Counted from the first letter of the stretch, positions 26,407 through 35,390 are shown. The stretch is DNA of 64,000 nt from Natronobacterium texcoconense (GCF_900104065.1 NZ_FNLC01000006.1:62001-126000); one strand, 5' to 3'. Notes: generated by a model from the sequence alone, not told the origin. Numbers and translations: made by a program.

Positions 26407-26712
26407 ATGCTCCCTGAATCACCCCGCGATCGCCTCGAGTGGGCGATAACCGAGTCGGTTGTCATCTTCGGCATCCTCCTGTTCTGGGTCGGCGTCGCTG
26501 CAGTCGTTACTATCGTGGCGAGATTGCTGACGCTGCCGCTCGAGTTGCTCGACATTCACCTCCTGTTACTACACGCCGAGTTCGGACGGGCAATCACCGG
26601 TCTCTGGGGCGTCGTCGTCCCACTGACGATAGTGACCGCGACGCTGTACGTTATCGTGCGGGCGGGCGGACTCCTCATCGACTACTATCGCCGGGAACCC
26701 CAGCGACAGTAG
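26407..26712 (+). CDS. Two-helix membrane protein, 101 residues, unknown
   Basis: The protein begins MLPESPRDRLEWAITESVV and has hydrophobic segments at about residues 17-50 (possibly two helices) and 62-88, ending in a basic YYRREPQRQ tail. A TATA-like sequence (gatttatagttgg, around 26374-26386) precedes the ATG by about 27 bases. No family recognised. It precedes menA by 93 bp on the same strand but has its own promoter signal. Confidence 0.7.
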   Translation: MLPESPRDRLEWAITESVVIFGILLFWVGVAAVVTIVARLLTLPLELLDIHLLLLHAEFGRAITGLWGVVVPLTIVTATLYVIVRAGGLLIDYYRREPQRQ

Positions 26713-26805
26713 CTGTCGCTCCCGTCTCCCGCCTGCGATTGGGGCCACACCCGCCCTCGGTCGCAATGCCAACGTTGACACTCTCTCGAGTGGGACACTC
26801 GAGGC

Positions 26806-27744
26806 ATGACCGAGGTCGAGACGTCACGGACGAAGGCGTGGTTGATGGCGGCACGCCCACAGACCTTACCTGCGGCTGCAGCGCCCGTCATCGTCGGAAC
26901 CGGACTCGCGGTCCACGAAGAGGTGTTCGCGCTGTTGCCGGCAGTGATGGCGTTCGTCGGCGCGGCGCTAATCCAGATCGGGACGAACTTCGCGAACGAC
27001 TACTACGACGCGATCAAGGGGGCCGACACGGAGGATCGGGAAGGATTCACTCGAGTCACGCAGGCCGGCATTATCTCCCCGGAACAGGTGAAACTCGCGA
27101 CGATCGTCACGTTCGCGCTGGCGATCCTCTCGGGGACCTACCTGGTCTACGTCGGCGGCGTCCCGATCCTCGCGATCGGACTCGTGAGCGTGCTCTGTGG
27201 CTGGGCCTACACGGGTGGACCCTATCCGCTGGGCTATCACGGCTTGGGCGACCTCTTCGTCTTCGTCTTCTTCGGAATCGTGGCGGTGATGGGCACCTTC
27301 TACGTCCAGGCGACTGCAGTGCTCGCGGAACCACTGACGACGACCGTTCCCGCCGGAACCGTCACGCTCGCGGCATTCGTCGCCAGCCTCCCCGTCGCCG
27401 CCATCTCGACGTGCATCATCATCGTGAACAATGTCCGAGACAGGGAGACCGACGCCGAGGCCGGCAAGCGGACGCTGGCAGTGCGACTCGGCTACCGGTG
27501 GAGTCGCATCGAGTTCGTCGCACTGCTCGCGCTCGCGTATCTCGCGCCGCTGTGGTTCTGGCCCATCTCCGGCGAGTTCGGCCCCGCCGTCCTGTTGCCG
27601 CTGGTGACGCTTCCCTACGCTGCCGTCATTGCCCGTACCGTCTGTACACGAACCGGCGGCGAGGCGCTGAACCCGGCGCTCGAGGGAACTGGCAAACTGC
27701 TCGCGCTCTACGCCGTCCTCTTCGCAGTGGGGCTCTCGATATGA
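26806..27744 (+). CDS. menA: 1,4-dihydroxy-2-naphthoate polyprenyltransferase MenA
   Basis: The 312-residue integral membrane enzyme of the UbiA superfamily has both Asp-rich motifs, NFANDYYDAIKGAD (about residues 62-75) and NNVRDRETDAEAGKRTLAVRLG (about 207-228), and eight to nine helices. It attaches the polyprenyl tail to DHNA to give demethylmenaquinone. The start MTEVETSRTKAWLMAARPQTLPAA is typical of MenA. The gene overlaps menC by ATGA, so menA-menC-menE form one operon. Confidence 0.95.
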   Translation: MTEVETSRTKAWLMAARPQTLPAAAAPVIVGTGLAVHEEVFALLPAVMAFVGAALIQIGTNFANDYYDAIKGADTEDREGFTRVTQAGIISPEQVKLATIVTFALAILSGTYLVYVGGVPILAIGLVSVLCGWAYTGGPYPLGYHGLGDLFVFVFFGIVAVMGTFYVQATAVLAEPLTTTVPAGTVTLAAFVASLPVAAISTCIIIVNNVRDRETDAEAGKRTLAVRLGYRWSRIEFVALLALAYLAPLWFWPISGEFGPAVLLPLVTLPYAAVIARTVCTRTGGEALNPALEGTGKLLALYAVLFAVGLSI

Positions 27745-28841
27745 GTTCGAACACGGACGACCACGAACTGCCGGAGCTTACCCTCGATATCCGCCCGTTC
27801 TCTTTGCCTCTCGAGAGCCCGCTCGAGACGGCCGGCGGCTCGATCGAGTCGCGAGAGGGATTTCTGGTTCGCGTCCTCGAGCGGTCGGCCGACGAGCCGA
27901 CGGAGTCGACCGTCGGCTTCGGCGAAGCGACGCCGCTTGCCGGCTGGACCGAGTCGTACGACGACTGCGAGGCCGCCCTCGAGCGTGCGCGGACGGCGAT
28001 TCGGTCGGACGGGCCGCAGGGGGCGCTCGCGGCCGTCGACGAACAGGTCGCGGCTCGCCACGCGGTCTCGCTCGCACTCGCTGACTTCGAGGCCTCGCAG
28101 TCGGCGACGCCGCTGTACCGACACCTCGGCCAGGAGTCGATGGTCGGTCGCGTTCCGGTGAACGCGACGATCGGTGACGGGGAGACCGACGAAACCGCGA
28201 AGAAAGCGATGGAAGCAGTCGACCGCGGCTTTACGTGTTGCAAGCTGAAAGCCGGGCTGCGAGACCTCGAGGCGGACATCGATCGCGTCCGTCGCGTTCG
28301 TGAGATGGTCGGCCCCGACGTCGAACTCCGGGTCGACGCGAACGAGGGCTGGACCTACGCCGAGGCCAAACGCGCACTCGAGGCGTTCGACGAACTGGAC
28401 GTCTCGATCCTCGAGCAGCCGCTTCCTGCGGGCGCGCTCGAAGGGTACGCGGACCTCCGTGAAGCGGCCGGCGAGGTCGAAATCGCGCTCGACGAGGGTG
28501 TCCTCGAGCACGGGATCGACGGGATCTGTGGCGCCGATGCCGCCGACGTCGTGGTCCTGAAGCCGATGGCACTGGGTGGCGTCGACGTCGCTCGCGAGAT
28601 CGCAGCGTGGGTGAGCCAACTCGATATTACGCCGCTGGTGACGACGACGATCGACGGCGTCGTCGCGCGAACGGGTGCCGTCCACCTCGCGGCGGCGATC
28701 CCTGACGTCCCCGCCTGTGGGCTCGCGACCGCGGAGTTGCTCGCCCAGGACCTCGGGCGCGACCCGGTTTTCCTGGAGAAGGGATCGGCAGTGGTTCCGC
28801 AGGCGAAAGGGCTGGGCGTCGAGGGGGTGTGGCCGGAGTGA
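27741..28841 (+). CDS. menC: o-Succinylbenzoate synthase MenC
   Basis: The 366-residue member of the enolase superfamily has catalytic Lys in CCKLKAG, metal ligands in LRVDANEGW and SILEQPLP, the following DEG (IALDEGV) and the second-half Lys in VVLKPMALGG. This is the complete MLE-subgroup set. It dehydrates SHCHC to o-succinylbenzoate in the menaquinone pathway. It starts within the menA stop (ATGA) and ends within the menE start (GTGA), a chain of coupled genes. Confidence 0.95.
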   Translation: MSSNTDDHELPELTLDIRPFSLPLESPLETAGGSIESREGFLVRVLERSADEPTESTVGFGEATPLAGWTESYDDCEAALERARTAIRSDGPQGALAAVDEQVAARHAVSLALADFEASQSATPLYRHLGQESMVGRVPVNATIGDGETDETAKKAMEAVDRGFTCCKLKAGLRDLEADIDRVRRVREMVGPDVELRVDANEGWTYAEAKRALEAFDELDVSILEQPLPAGALEGYADLREAAGEVEIALDEGVLEHGIDGICGADAADVVVLKPMALGGVDVAREIAAWVSQLDITPLVTTTIDGVVARTGAVHLAAAIPDVPACGLATAELLAQDLGRDPVFLEKGSAVVPQAKGLGVEGVWPE

Positions 28842-30373
28842 TCCCCGGACTCGAAGCGTCGCCGCCGGACCTCCTCGCTTCTCGCGCGGCCGCGACCCCC
28901 GAAACGACCGCGATGATCGACGTCGAAACGGGCCATGAGTGGACCTACACCGAGTTCGACGAACGCGTAGCGGCGGTCGCTCGAGCGTTCGCTCCCGATT
29001 CCTCACGAATCGGTATCCTGATGGATACCCGGCCGGCCTTTGCCGTCGTCTTCTTCGCCGCGATGCGGACGGGGACGACTGTCGTCCCGCTGAACGTCCG
29101 CGAGACGACCGAGACGCTCGCAGGGAAGGTCGAACGAACCGGTTGCGAGACGATCGTCTGTGAGCGTGAAACCGAGGGAACGGCGCTCGAGATCAGCGAT
29201 CGGACGAACGCCGGACCAGTCGTCTCGGTCGACGAGCCCGAGGCGGGAACCGTCGAGTATCTCTCCGATCGGACGGAAGACGGCGTCTCGAGCGCGTCGG
29301 ATCGCGAAATCGATCCCGACGACACCCAGCTGATCATGTTCACGTCGGGTACCTCCGGCGAGCCGAAAGGCGTCCGTCTGACCGTCGGGAACCTGCTCGC
29401 CAGTGCGACGGCGTCGGCGTTCCGGCTCGGCGTCGATCCCGACGATCGGTGGCTCTGCTGTCTCCCGATGTACCACATGGGTGGGCTCGCGCCCGTCCTC
29501 CGGTCGACGCTGTACGGAACGACCGTCGTGATCCAGCGCGAGTTCGACCCCCTGGAGACGGCCCGCGTCCTCGAGGAGTACGACGTCACCGGCGTCTCAC
29601 TCGTCCCGACGATGTGCAAGCGACTGCTGGAGGCCGGCTGGGAACCCGCCGACTCGCTGCGGTTCGTCCTGCTCGGCGGCGCGCCTGCAACCGAGGACTT
29701 GCTCGAGCGCTGTCTCGAGGCCGGCGTGCCCGTCCACCCGACTTATGGGATGACCGAGACGGCCTCCCAGATCGCGACGGCGACGCCCGAAGAGATACGG
29801 TCACACGAGGGAACTGTCGGCCGGCCACTCGTCGGCACCGAAGTGACGGTCGTCGACGACGACGGCGAGCGGGTTCCGCCCGGCGAACCCGGCGAACTGG
29901 TCGTCTCGGGGCCGACGGTGACGCCGGGCTATCTCGAGGACGAGCAGACCGCTGCAGCCATCGGAGAACGAGGGCTACACACGGGCGATATCGGCTACCG
30001 CGACGAGGGCGGTCGACTCTGGATTCTCAACCGCCGCAGCGACCGCATCGTCACGGGCGGGGAGAACGTCGACCCCGGCGAGGTAATCGACGCCTTGCGG
30101 TCTCATCCCGACGTCGACGACGCCTCTGTCGTCGGTCTCCCCGACGAAGAGTGGGGCGAACGGGTCGCCGCCGCGGTCGTACCGGCGGGCGACGGCCTCG
30201 AGTACGCATCGGTGTTCGAGCACTGCGACGAGCGACTCGCGGGGTTCAAACGACCGAAGACGCTCGCGGCCGTCGACGAACTCCCCCGGACTGCGTCGGG
30301 GACGGTCGATCGCGAGGGGGTTCGAGAGCGATTGCTCGAGGACGGCGTCGGCGTAAGTGACGCCCGTCGATAA
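28838..30373 (+). CDS. menE: o-Succinylbenzoate-CoA ligase MenE
   Basis: This acyl-adenylate-forming enzyme has motif A3 LIMFTSGTSGEPKGVRLT, MYHMGGLAPVLRS, the A5 region PTYGMTETASQIAT, A7 LHTGDIGYRDEGGRLWILNRRSDRI and the C-terminal catalytic Lys in PRTASGTVDREG context (FKRPKTL). It activates o-succinylbenzoate with ATP and CoA. I prefer the GTG at 28838, which overlaps the menC TGA (GTGA), giving 511 residues; a GTG at 28829 would add three. It is the last gene of the menA-menC-menE operon. Confidence 0.94.
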   Translation: MIPGLEASPPDLLASRAAATPETTAMIDVETGHEWTYTEFDERVAAVARAFAPDSSRIGILMDTRPAFAVVFFAAMRTGTTVVPLNVRETTETLAGKVERTGCETIVCERETEGTALEISDRTNAGPVVSVDEPEAGTVEYLSDRTEDGVSSASDREIDPDDTQLIMFTSGTSGEPKGVRLTVGNLLASATASAFRLGVDPDDRWLCCLPMYHMGGLAPVLRSTLYGTTVVIQREFDPLETARVLEEYDVTGVSLVPTMCKRLLEAGWEPADSLRFVLLGGAPATEDLLERCLEAGVPVHPTYGMTETASQIATATPEEIRSHEGTVGRPLVGTEVTVVDDDGERVPPGEPGELVVSGPTVTPGYLEDEQTAAAIGERGLHTGDIGYRDEGGRLWILNRRSDRIVTGGENVDPGEVIDALRSHPDVDDASVVGLPDEEWGERVAAAVVPAGDGLEYASVFEHCDERLAGFKRPKTLAAVDELPRTASGTVDREGVRERLLEDGVGVSDARR

Positions 30374-30675
30374 CCCTCGGCCGACTGAAACTTGCGGAAG
30401 ACGACGTCGGCTCGTCGAACGCACTTACCGCACGACCTTCGAGAGGGCTGGCTGTTTGGGCGTGAACTCGTGCTGTTTCGTTCCACTACTACGGTCCGTG
30501 GGGTACTGACGTTGCAGCGACAGCTGCGAAGCCCCTGATTCGGATCGCTGTAACTATCTACCGTCGATCACCGGCTCCGTATCTGGCGATCGGCAGTAAT
30601 TGCATACAGCGGTCCATATGACAGCGACAACCGATAGAATCTGAGGCGGCTAAACCGGCCGCGATGGAACGAGTG
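30374..30675. other. Intergenic region between convergent menE and a membrane-protein gene
   Basis: No gene is seen. The right half is palindromic element copy 4 (30537-30620). The left part (30374-30536) has ordinary GC and no recognisable RNA or ORF. Confidence 0.5.
30537..30620. repeat. Palindromic intergenic element, copy 4
   Basis: The left arm reads GATTCGGATCGCTGTAACTA. The right arm, on the minus strand, reads CATATGGACCGCTGTATGCA. Both continue through TACCG/TACTG and CGATCACC/CGATCGCC. The element is 84 bp, and its inner part is nearly identical to copy 3. It lies between convergent genes, about 165 bp after menE and 56 bp before the other stop. Confidence 0.75.
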
Positions 30676-31224
30676 TCAGGCTGTGGTCGAACTGTTGACC
30701 GTGTAGACTACGCCCACGAGACAGCCAACCGGAATGGTGAGCCACCACGTGAGGGCGAACCCGACGGCGACGACGATACCGGCCAACTCGAGCGCGTTCG
30801 CCAGCGCCGACCCCGCCGCAGCTGACCCTGCTCCTGTAACGAAGAACATTGCCGCGATGGGGACGAACGCCGCGACGTACGTCGCTACCGCACCGACGAC
30901 ACCTCTCAACGCACCGCTGAAAGCCGTCTGCGTTTGGATGGCTCGCCATCCGGCCACTCCGATGAGAAACGCTGTCGGTGCGGCAATAACCGATCCGACC
31001 GTCGAGAAGTAGACGACCCAGTGGAACTCGAGCGCTGCAAAGTACGGCGACCAATCGAGACCGAGATGACCGGAATCGACGAGCCAGACTGAGAAAATGT
31101 ACAGTGCGGCCGCAAGGACGGCACCGATCGCGGCTGCGTATCCTGCAGCGATATCGTCTCGGTCCGTTCCGGGGCCGTATTGGTCGTAGGTCGTTCGGAG
31201 GGCGTCCTGGTTGGAGGGCAGCAT
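30676..31224 (-). CDS. Four- to five-helix membrane protein, 182 residues, unknown
   Basis: The protein begins MLPSNQDALRTTYDQYGPGT and is mostly hydrophobic, with segments at about residues 25-48, 66-92, 103-131 and 140-178. Small residues (Ala/Gly) are abundant. No transport motif or charged residue pattern points to a family. An AT-rich promoter region (tatttatgatt near 31250) precedes the ATG. It is divergent from the NRDE gene. Confidence 0.72.
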   Translation of the reverse strand: MLPSNQDALRTTYDQYGPGTDRDDIAAGYAAAIGAVLAAALYIFSVWLVDSGHLGLDWSPYFAALEFHWVVYFSTVGSVIAAPTAFLIGVAGWRAIQTQTAFSGALRGVVGAVATYVAAFVPIAAMFFVTGAGSAAAGSALANALELAGIVVAVGFALTWWLTIPVGCLVGVVYTVNSSTTA

Positions 31225-31410
31225 ACGATATATTACTATTCTAACTAATCATAAATACTTTCTTCGGTTGAAACGAGCGAAGTGTACCGACCCGTGGAGA
31301 CTGCGACTGCTGTGGCTGGGAGTTTGCAAGTTGCGTTCGTCCGATTACGTCCGTTCGATTCGACCGTCGTCCACAGTCAAGTTAAGAGTCTGCCATCCGT
31401 ACCACGAGTC

Positions 31411-32238
31411 GTGTGTACGCTCACGCTCGCGTGGCAGGTTTTCGACGACGCACCGGTCGCGGTCGCAGCGAACCGAGACGAGCGCCTCGAGCGCGACTCG
31501 CTCTCGCCCGGCATCTACAGTGAGGAGCCGACGGTGGTCGCGCCGCAGGACGCCGAGGCTGGCGGCACCTGGATCGGCTACAACGAGTTCGGCGTCTTCG
31601 CAGGGATCACGAACCGCTGGATCGACCACGACCTGGCCGGCGACCGCTCCCGTGGACTGCTGGTGGCGGACGTCCTCGAGGCGCGTTCGGCTGGTGAAGC
31701 AGCCGCAATCGTCGAGGATGCGACGGCAGCCGCCGAGTACGACGGCTTCCATCTGGTCATCGCCGACGCCGAGGACGCGTACTGCTACCAGTGGGACGGT
31801 GACCTCGAGGTCACGGCGTTCGATCCCGGCGTCCACGTCGTGGTCAACGTCGCGGTCGACGACGACGCGGACGTCCCGTCCGCTCGGGCGGACGCGGCTC
31901 GAGCGCAGGCCGAAAACGCTCGCGGGGTCCGCGAGGAACTGTCCGTCGAGAAGGACGAGAGCGGCGAGCCGACGGAAACGGTCGAGGAGTGGCTCGAGCG
32001 CGCTGGCAACGTACTCGGCGATCACGAGTACGGCGTCTGCATCCACGGAGACGGCTTCGGAACTCGATCGTCGTCGCTGATCGCGATCGGTCCCGAGCAG
32101 TCACCGCCCGCCGTTCGATACTCGTATGCCTCGGGTCCGCCGTGCCGGACTGAGTACGATCGCATTGGGGTTTCGCTCGAGGCAGGTAGAGCAGAAATGG
32201 ACGCCACGAGCGAGGTCGACGACGAAAGGCACATTTAA
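31411..32238 (+). CDS. NRDE-family protein (TANGO2-like, probable Ntn-hydrolase)
   Basis: Starting at GTG 31411 the protein reads MCTLTLAW, placing Cys at position 2 as in NRDE/TANGO2 proteins, where it may become the N-terminal nucleophile. The family signature AANRDERLERDS appears at about residues 19-30, followed by GGTWIGYNEFGVFAGITNRW. The length of 275 residues fits. TANGO2-like proteins are linked to lipid or haem homeostasis, and the exact reaction is not settled. The frame is open further upstream, but that part contains no protein-like sequence and would bury the Cys. Confidence 0.88.
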   Translation: MCTLTLAWQVFDDAPVAVAANRDERLERDSLSPGIYSEEPTVVAPQDAEAGGTWIGYNEFGVFAGITNRWIDHDLAGDRSRGLLVADVLEARSAGEAAAIVEDATAAAEYDGFHLVIADAEDAYCYQWDGDLEVTAFDPGVHVVVNVAVDDDADVPSARADAARAQAENARGVREELSVEKDESGEPTETVEEWLERAGNVLGDHEYGVCIHGDGFGTRSSSLIAIGPEQSPPAVRYSYASGPPCRTEYDRIGVSLEAGRAEMDATSEVDDERHI

Positions 32239-32264
32239 GCGGCTCCCCCAATTCTGTTGTGGAC

Positions 32265-32315
32265 ATGGACGAACTCCTGCCTGTCGCGGCGAGCACGGAG
32301 GGGTGGTCACCGTGA
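32265..32315 (+). CDS. 16-codon leader ORF upstream of a winged-helix regulator
   Basis: An ATG at 32265 opens MDELLPVAASTEGWSP and then a TGA, which overlaps the GTG start of the regulator (GTGA). A TATA-like TTTAAG sits about 30 bases before this ATG, so the transcript should start at or near it and no room is left for a ribosome-binding site at the regulator. The regulator would then be reached by translational coupling. It could instead be simply an untranslated leader; ribosome data would decide. Confidence 0.45.
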   Translation: MDELLPVAASTEGWSP

Positions 32316-32662
32316 GCGTTTCCGCGGTCGAAGAAGAACTGTCCGAGGACGAGCGTGCCGGGCTCGAGCTCGTTCGCGAGACCGGGGGAATCCACCAGAG
32401 CGACTTCTGGAAGGAACTGGACGTTTCCTCGCGCAAGGGGAGCCGAATCGTCGAGTCACTCGTCGAGAAGGGGCTGGTCGACCGCGAGGAGACGGTCTAC
32501 GACGGACACAACACTTACTACATCAGCCCGACGGCGCGGGACCTGGATTTCACACTCTTGATGGCCGGCGACATGCTCTCGCCGTTTATCGGCGAGGAGG
32601 AGGTCGATCCCAACAGCGACGCCTTCTCGCAATGGATCATGAACCTCGCCTACGAGGAGTAA
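32312..32662 (+). CDS. Winged-helix transcriptional regulator
   Basis: The 116-residue protein from GTG 32312 contains a MarR/TrmB-style winged helix: LSEDERAGLELVRETGGIHQSDFWKELDVSSRKGSRIVESLVEKGLVDREETVYDGHNTYYISP, that is three helices, then a beta wing, followed by an amphipathic C-terminal helix with the conserved-looking DAFSQWIMNLAYEE. I recognise it as a common haloarchaeal helix-turn-helix family without known ligand. Upstream is the short leader ORF. An alternative GTG lies 9 bases further upstream. Confidence 0.8.
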   Translation: MSVSAVEEELSEDERAGLELVRETGGIHQSDFWKELDVSSRKGSRIVESLVEKGLVDREETVYDGHNTYYISPTARDLDFTLLMAGDMLSPFIGEEEVDPNSDAFSQWIMNLAYEE

Positions 32663-32820
32663 CGAGTTTCTTTTCGAGGATTTGGTCGGTATCGTCGTCG
32701 TCGTGATCGAGTAGACTCGTCTCCAGCAAACCCACTGAACACCTCGATACGGACGTTCCGACAGTCCCGGCAACCCCAATAACCTAACCCTCTTTACATT
32801 CAGCTGTTTATCATAATGCG

Positions 32821-33216
32821 ATGCGCTCGAGGGTGCCAAAACCACACGTTCTCGTTGTGTTCGTCTGTTTTGTTTTCGTGGTTAGTCTGAGTACGATACG
32901 TCTCGTAGAACATAGTACGAACTGGAGTTCGTGGCTCTGGGCAGGAACAGTTTCTATCGGTGTTTTCCTTATTACTGGACCGTTCGCGTGGCATATTCGT
33001 GACCGGATATCAGCGAATCGGTACGGGAAACTCCGAATTATTGGATTTGGACTCCTGTTTGTCGTTACACTCGTACTCAGTGTCGAACTGCCGCTCCGGG
33101 GTCTTTCGCAGTTCCTCTATGCGACGGTTCTTGGCGGTACTCTCGGATACGTCACGACAGTCGTCGTTGAACAGGGAGTCGTTTCTGACCACCGCCAGTC
33201 TATGACGGGCAAGTAA
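32821..33216 (+). CDS. Small membrane protein in an AT-rich pocket, 131 residues
   Basis: The protein has four hydrophobic segments (about residues 8-27, 38-55, 70-90 and 95-116) and basic loops. Base composition is visibly lower in GC than neighbouring genes, and the protein is much less acidic, suggesting transfer. The next gene on the other side of a short gap is also a small AT-rich membrane protein. No family recognised. Confidence 0.6.
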   Translation: MRSRVPKPHVLVVFVCFVFVVSLSTIRLVEHSTNWSSWLWAGTVSIGVFLITGPFAWHIRDRISANRYGKLRIIGFGLLFVVTLVLSVELPLRGLSQFLYATVLGGTLGYVTTVVVEQGVVSDHRQSMTGK

Positions 33217-33272
33217 CGAGAACGACTTTCTCCTTCGACGGGTCTGTCAGAGTCGACATACGCCGTTTCCAT

Positions 33273-33368
33273 CTATAGATTCCACGCAGTGTCGGTAGTG
33301 TCGAGAAACTCTCGTCCGAAGAGGACGATCTCGTCATCGACCTCGAGCGGTCCGGTTTCGTCGCCCAT
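33273..33368 (-). pseudogene. Short ORF, possibly a gene remnant
   Basis: From ATG at 33368 a 31-codon frame reads MGDETGPLEVDDEIVLFGRE... and ends at TAG. The codon usage is typical of the genome rather than of the AT-rich pocket around it, so it may be the truncated start of a former gene. It is too short to identify. Confidence 0.3.
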
Positions 33369-33390
33369 TGGCCACTGATGAGATATTACA

Positions 33391-33768
33391 CTAGTGGAGA
33401 CGGGGGAATACTCCAATTTGAGTGCGGACACTGTACTCTATGACAGCAAGGACTGCTAATCCACCAATCAATAGTCCCTGAATGACTGGTGAAAAATAAA
33501 GAACGATGGAGGGTTCCATACTGTATCCAGAGATAATTTCGCTCACCACGCCGAATTGTACGTACAAACTAAACAGGAGTGGTAGTATGATACTGTACTG
33601 CAGAAGCATATATACAGGTGCTGCAGCAACAATAAAAATTGGGGTTGCCAAAACTATGATCTCCAGTCTGATACTGCCAGAGATGGAAAATATTCCATAG
33701 ACGGCAGTAGCTACATGAAGCAGTCCGAAAATAATAGATACTCCTAGTACTGTTATTCCTCTCCTCAT
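33391..33768 (-). CDS. Small membrane protein in an AT-rich pocket, 125 residues
   Basis: The protein is almost wholly hydrophobic, with about four helices (residues 5-27, 35-58, 60-82 and 92-115) and few charges. GC content is clearly low (many A/T third positions, ATA codons), unlike the genome norm. It faces the membrane protein at 32821 across a gap. No function visible; the pair may be recently acquired. Confidence 0.6.
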   Translation of the reverse strand: MRRGITVLGVSIIFGLLHVATAVYGIFSISGSIRLEIIVLATPIFIVAAAPVYMLLQYSIILPLLFSLYVQFGVVSEIISGYSMEPSIVLYFSPVIQGLLIGGLAVLAVIEYSVRTQIGVFPRLH

Positions 33769-34116
33769 AATAACAATTCTACAATATATTCTACGTGGTT
33801 TTCACCAGACATTTCCTTGCCTTGGTATTGTCTTCTATGACTCATTAGGCTTTTTCTAGACGTTTAGTCGCGACTATAGACTAGATAGTGCCACACGAAT
33901 CGTCGCGCTCTTCGATCGAGTTCTCGAGAGCTATCTCTTCCTCGAGTGCCGAGTAACCGCCGGGGAAACCGTCAGGCACGACTGCGGTTGTAGTGAGATG
34001 CAGTCTCCGGTTCACAGTTTACTGCAGCTCTCTACCTGTTATCTGTTTTGTTGAAATAATAGGTGATCCTGGAACGCTGTTCGGTTCGATGGCAGTCCCG
34101 GGCGATCGAAACCGGT
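33769..34116. other. AT-rich intergenic stretch with a short candidate ORF
   Basis: On the minus strand a GTG at 34015 opens a 44-codon frame ending at TAG (33881-33883) and containing VVPDGFPGGYSALEEEIALEN. It has genome-typical codons and may be a small protein or the 3' remnant of a gene. A perfect 12 bp palindrome, TAGTCGCGACTA, lies at 33865-33876. Nothing else is recognised. Confidence 0.35.
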
Positions 34117-35388
34117 TTACTCGAGCGCGCTCGCCGCCTGAATAATCCGCTCTTCGCCGAACGCGGGACCGATTAGCTGCAGGCCGACGGGAAGTCCGTC
34201 GGTTTCACCGGCGGGAACCGAAATCGCGGGCAGGTCCGCGAGGTTCACTGGAACGGTGTTCGCGTCCGCGAGGTACATCTGGAGGGGGTCCTCGAGGCTC
34301 TCGCCGAGTTCGAACGGCGGCACGGGCATCGTCGGCGAGGCCAGCACGTCGGCTTCCGAGAGGGCCTCGTCGAAGTCCTGTTTGACCCACGCTCGGGCGT
34401 CCTGGGCTTTCTTGTAGTACTTGTCGTGGTAGCCGGCAGAGAGCGCGTACGTGCCGAGCAGGATGCGGCGTTTGACCTCGTCGCCAAAGCCTTCCTTTCG
34501 GGCCTCCGAGAACGCCTCGTTCCAGTTGCCGTCGTAGCCGCCGGAGTTGCCGTATCGGACGCCGTCGAACCGCGCGAGGTTCGAGGACGCCTCGGACATG
34601 GCGATCACGTAGTAGGCTTCGACGGCGTGTTCGACCGACGGCAGGGAGACCTCGTGGTACTCTGCACCCTTGTCCTCGAGGTCGGCGATGGCGTCCCAGA
34701 ACGTCTCGACGACGTCCTCGTCTGCACCCTCGAGCAGTTCCGTGGGGACGCCGATGGTGAGGCCGTCGACGTCGCCGGTGGCGGCGTCGGCGTAGCTCTC
34801 GCCCTCGAGTTGTGGCTCGCGCGTGGTTGCGTCCCGTTCGTCGCTCCCCGCGATCACGTCCAGCAGTGCAGCGGCGTCCTCGACGGTGTTCGCGAAGGGA
34901 CCGATCTGCTCTAGGCTGTTGGCGTAAGCGACGAGTCCGTATCGGGAGACCAGCCCGTAGGTGGGCTTGATCCCGACGACGCCACAGAACGCGGCTGGAC
35001 AGCGGATCGAGCCGCCGGTGTCGGAGCCGAGCGCGACGTCTGCCTCGCCTGCGGCGACTGCGGCGGCCGATCCGCCGGAAGAGCCACCGGGAACGCGGCC
35101 AGGCGCGGCAGGGTTGTCCACGGCACCGAAGTTCGAGGTCTCGTTGGTCGTCCCCATCCCGAACTCGTCCATGTTGGCCTTACCGACGATGGTTGCGCCT
35201 GCGTCTTTCAGGCGGGAGACGACCGTCGCGTCGTAGGGCGGGACGTACTCCTCTAGCATCGCCGACCCGCAGGTCGTTCGGACGCCCTCGGTCGAGATGT
35301 TGTCCTTGACGGCGACGGTCGTGTCGGCCAGCGGGCCGTCCTCGTCGCCTTCGATTCGGTCTTCCGTGATGAAGATGTTTGCCGACAT
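34117..35388 (-). CDS. gatA: Glutamyl-tRNA(Gln) amidotransferase subunit A
   Basis: The 423-residue amidase-signature enzyme has the catalytic triad Lys28 (VAVKDN), Ser103 (PGGSSGGSAA) and Ser127 (LGSDTGGSIR), plus the C-terminal NLADLPAISVPAG and GLPVGLQLIGPAFGE. It releases ammonia from glutamine to amidate Glu-tRNA(Gln) or Asp-tRNA(Asn). Length is a little shorter than bacterial GatA at the N-terminus, as usual in haloarchaea. It follows gatC by 2 bp; gatB is not in the window. Confidence 0.96.
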   Translation of the reverse strand: MSANIFITEDRIEGDEDGPLADTTVAVKDNISTEGVRTTCGSAMLEEYVPPYDATVVSRLKDAGATIVGKANMDEFGMGTTNETSNFGAVDNPAAPGRVPGGSSGGSAAAVAAGEADVALGSDTGGSIRCPAAFCGVVGIKPTYGLVSRYGLVAYANSLEQIGPFANTVEDAAALLDVIAGSDERDATTREPQLEGESYADAATGDVDGLTIGVPTELLEGADEDVVETFWDAIADLEDKGAEYHEVSLPSVEHAVEAYYVIAMSEASSNLARFDGVRYGNSGGYDGNWNEAFSEARKEGFGDEVKRRILLGTYALSAGYHDKYYKKAQDARAWVKQDFDEALSEADVLASPTMPVPPFELGESLEDPLQMYLADANTVPVNLADLPAISVPAGETDGLPVGLQLIGPAFGEERIIQAASALE

Positions 35389-35390
35389 GA

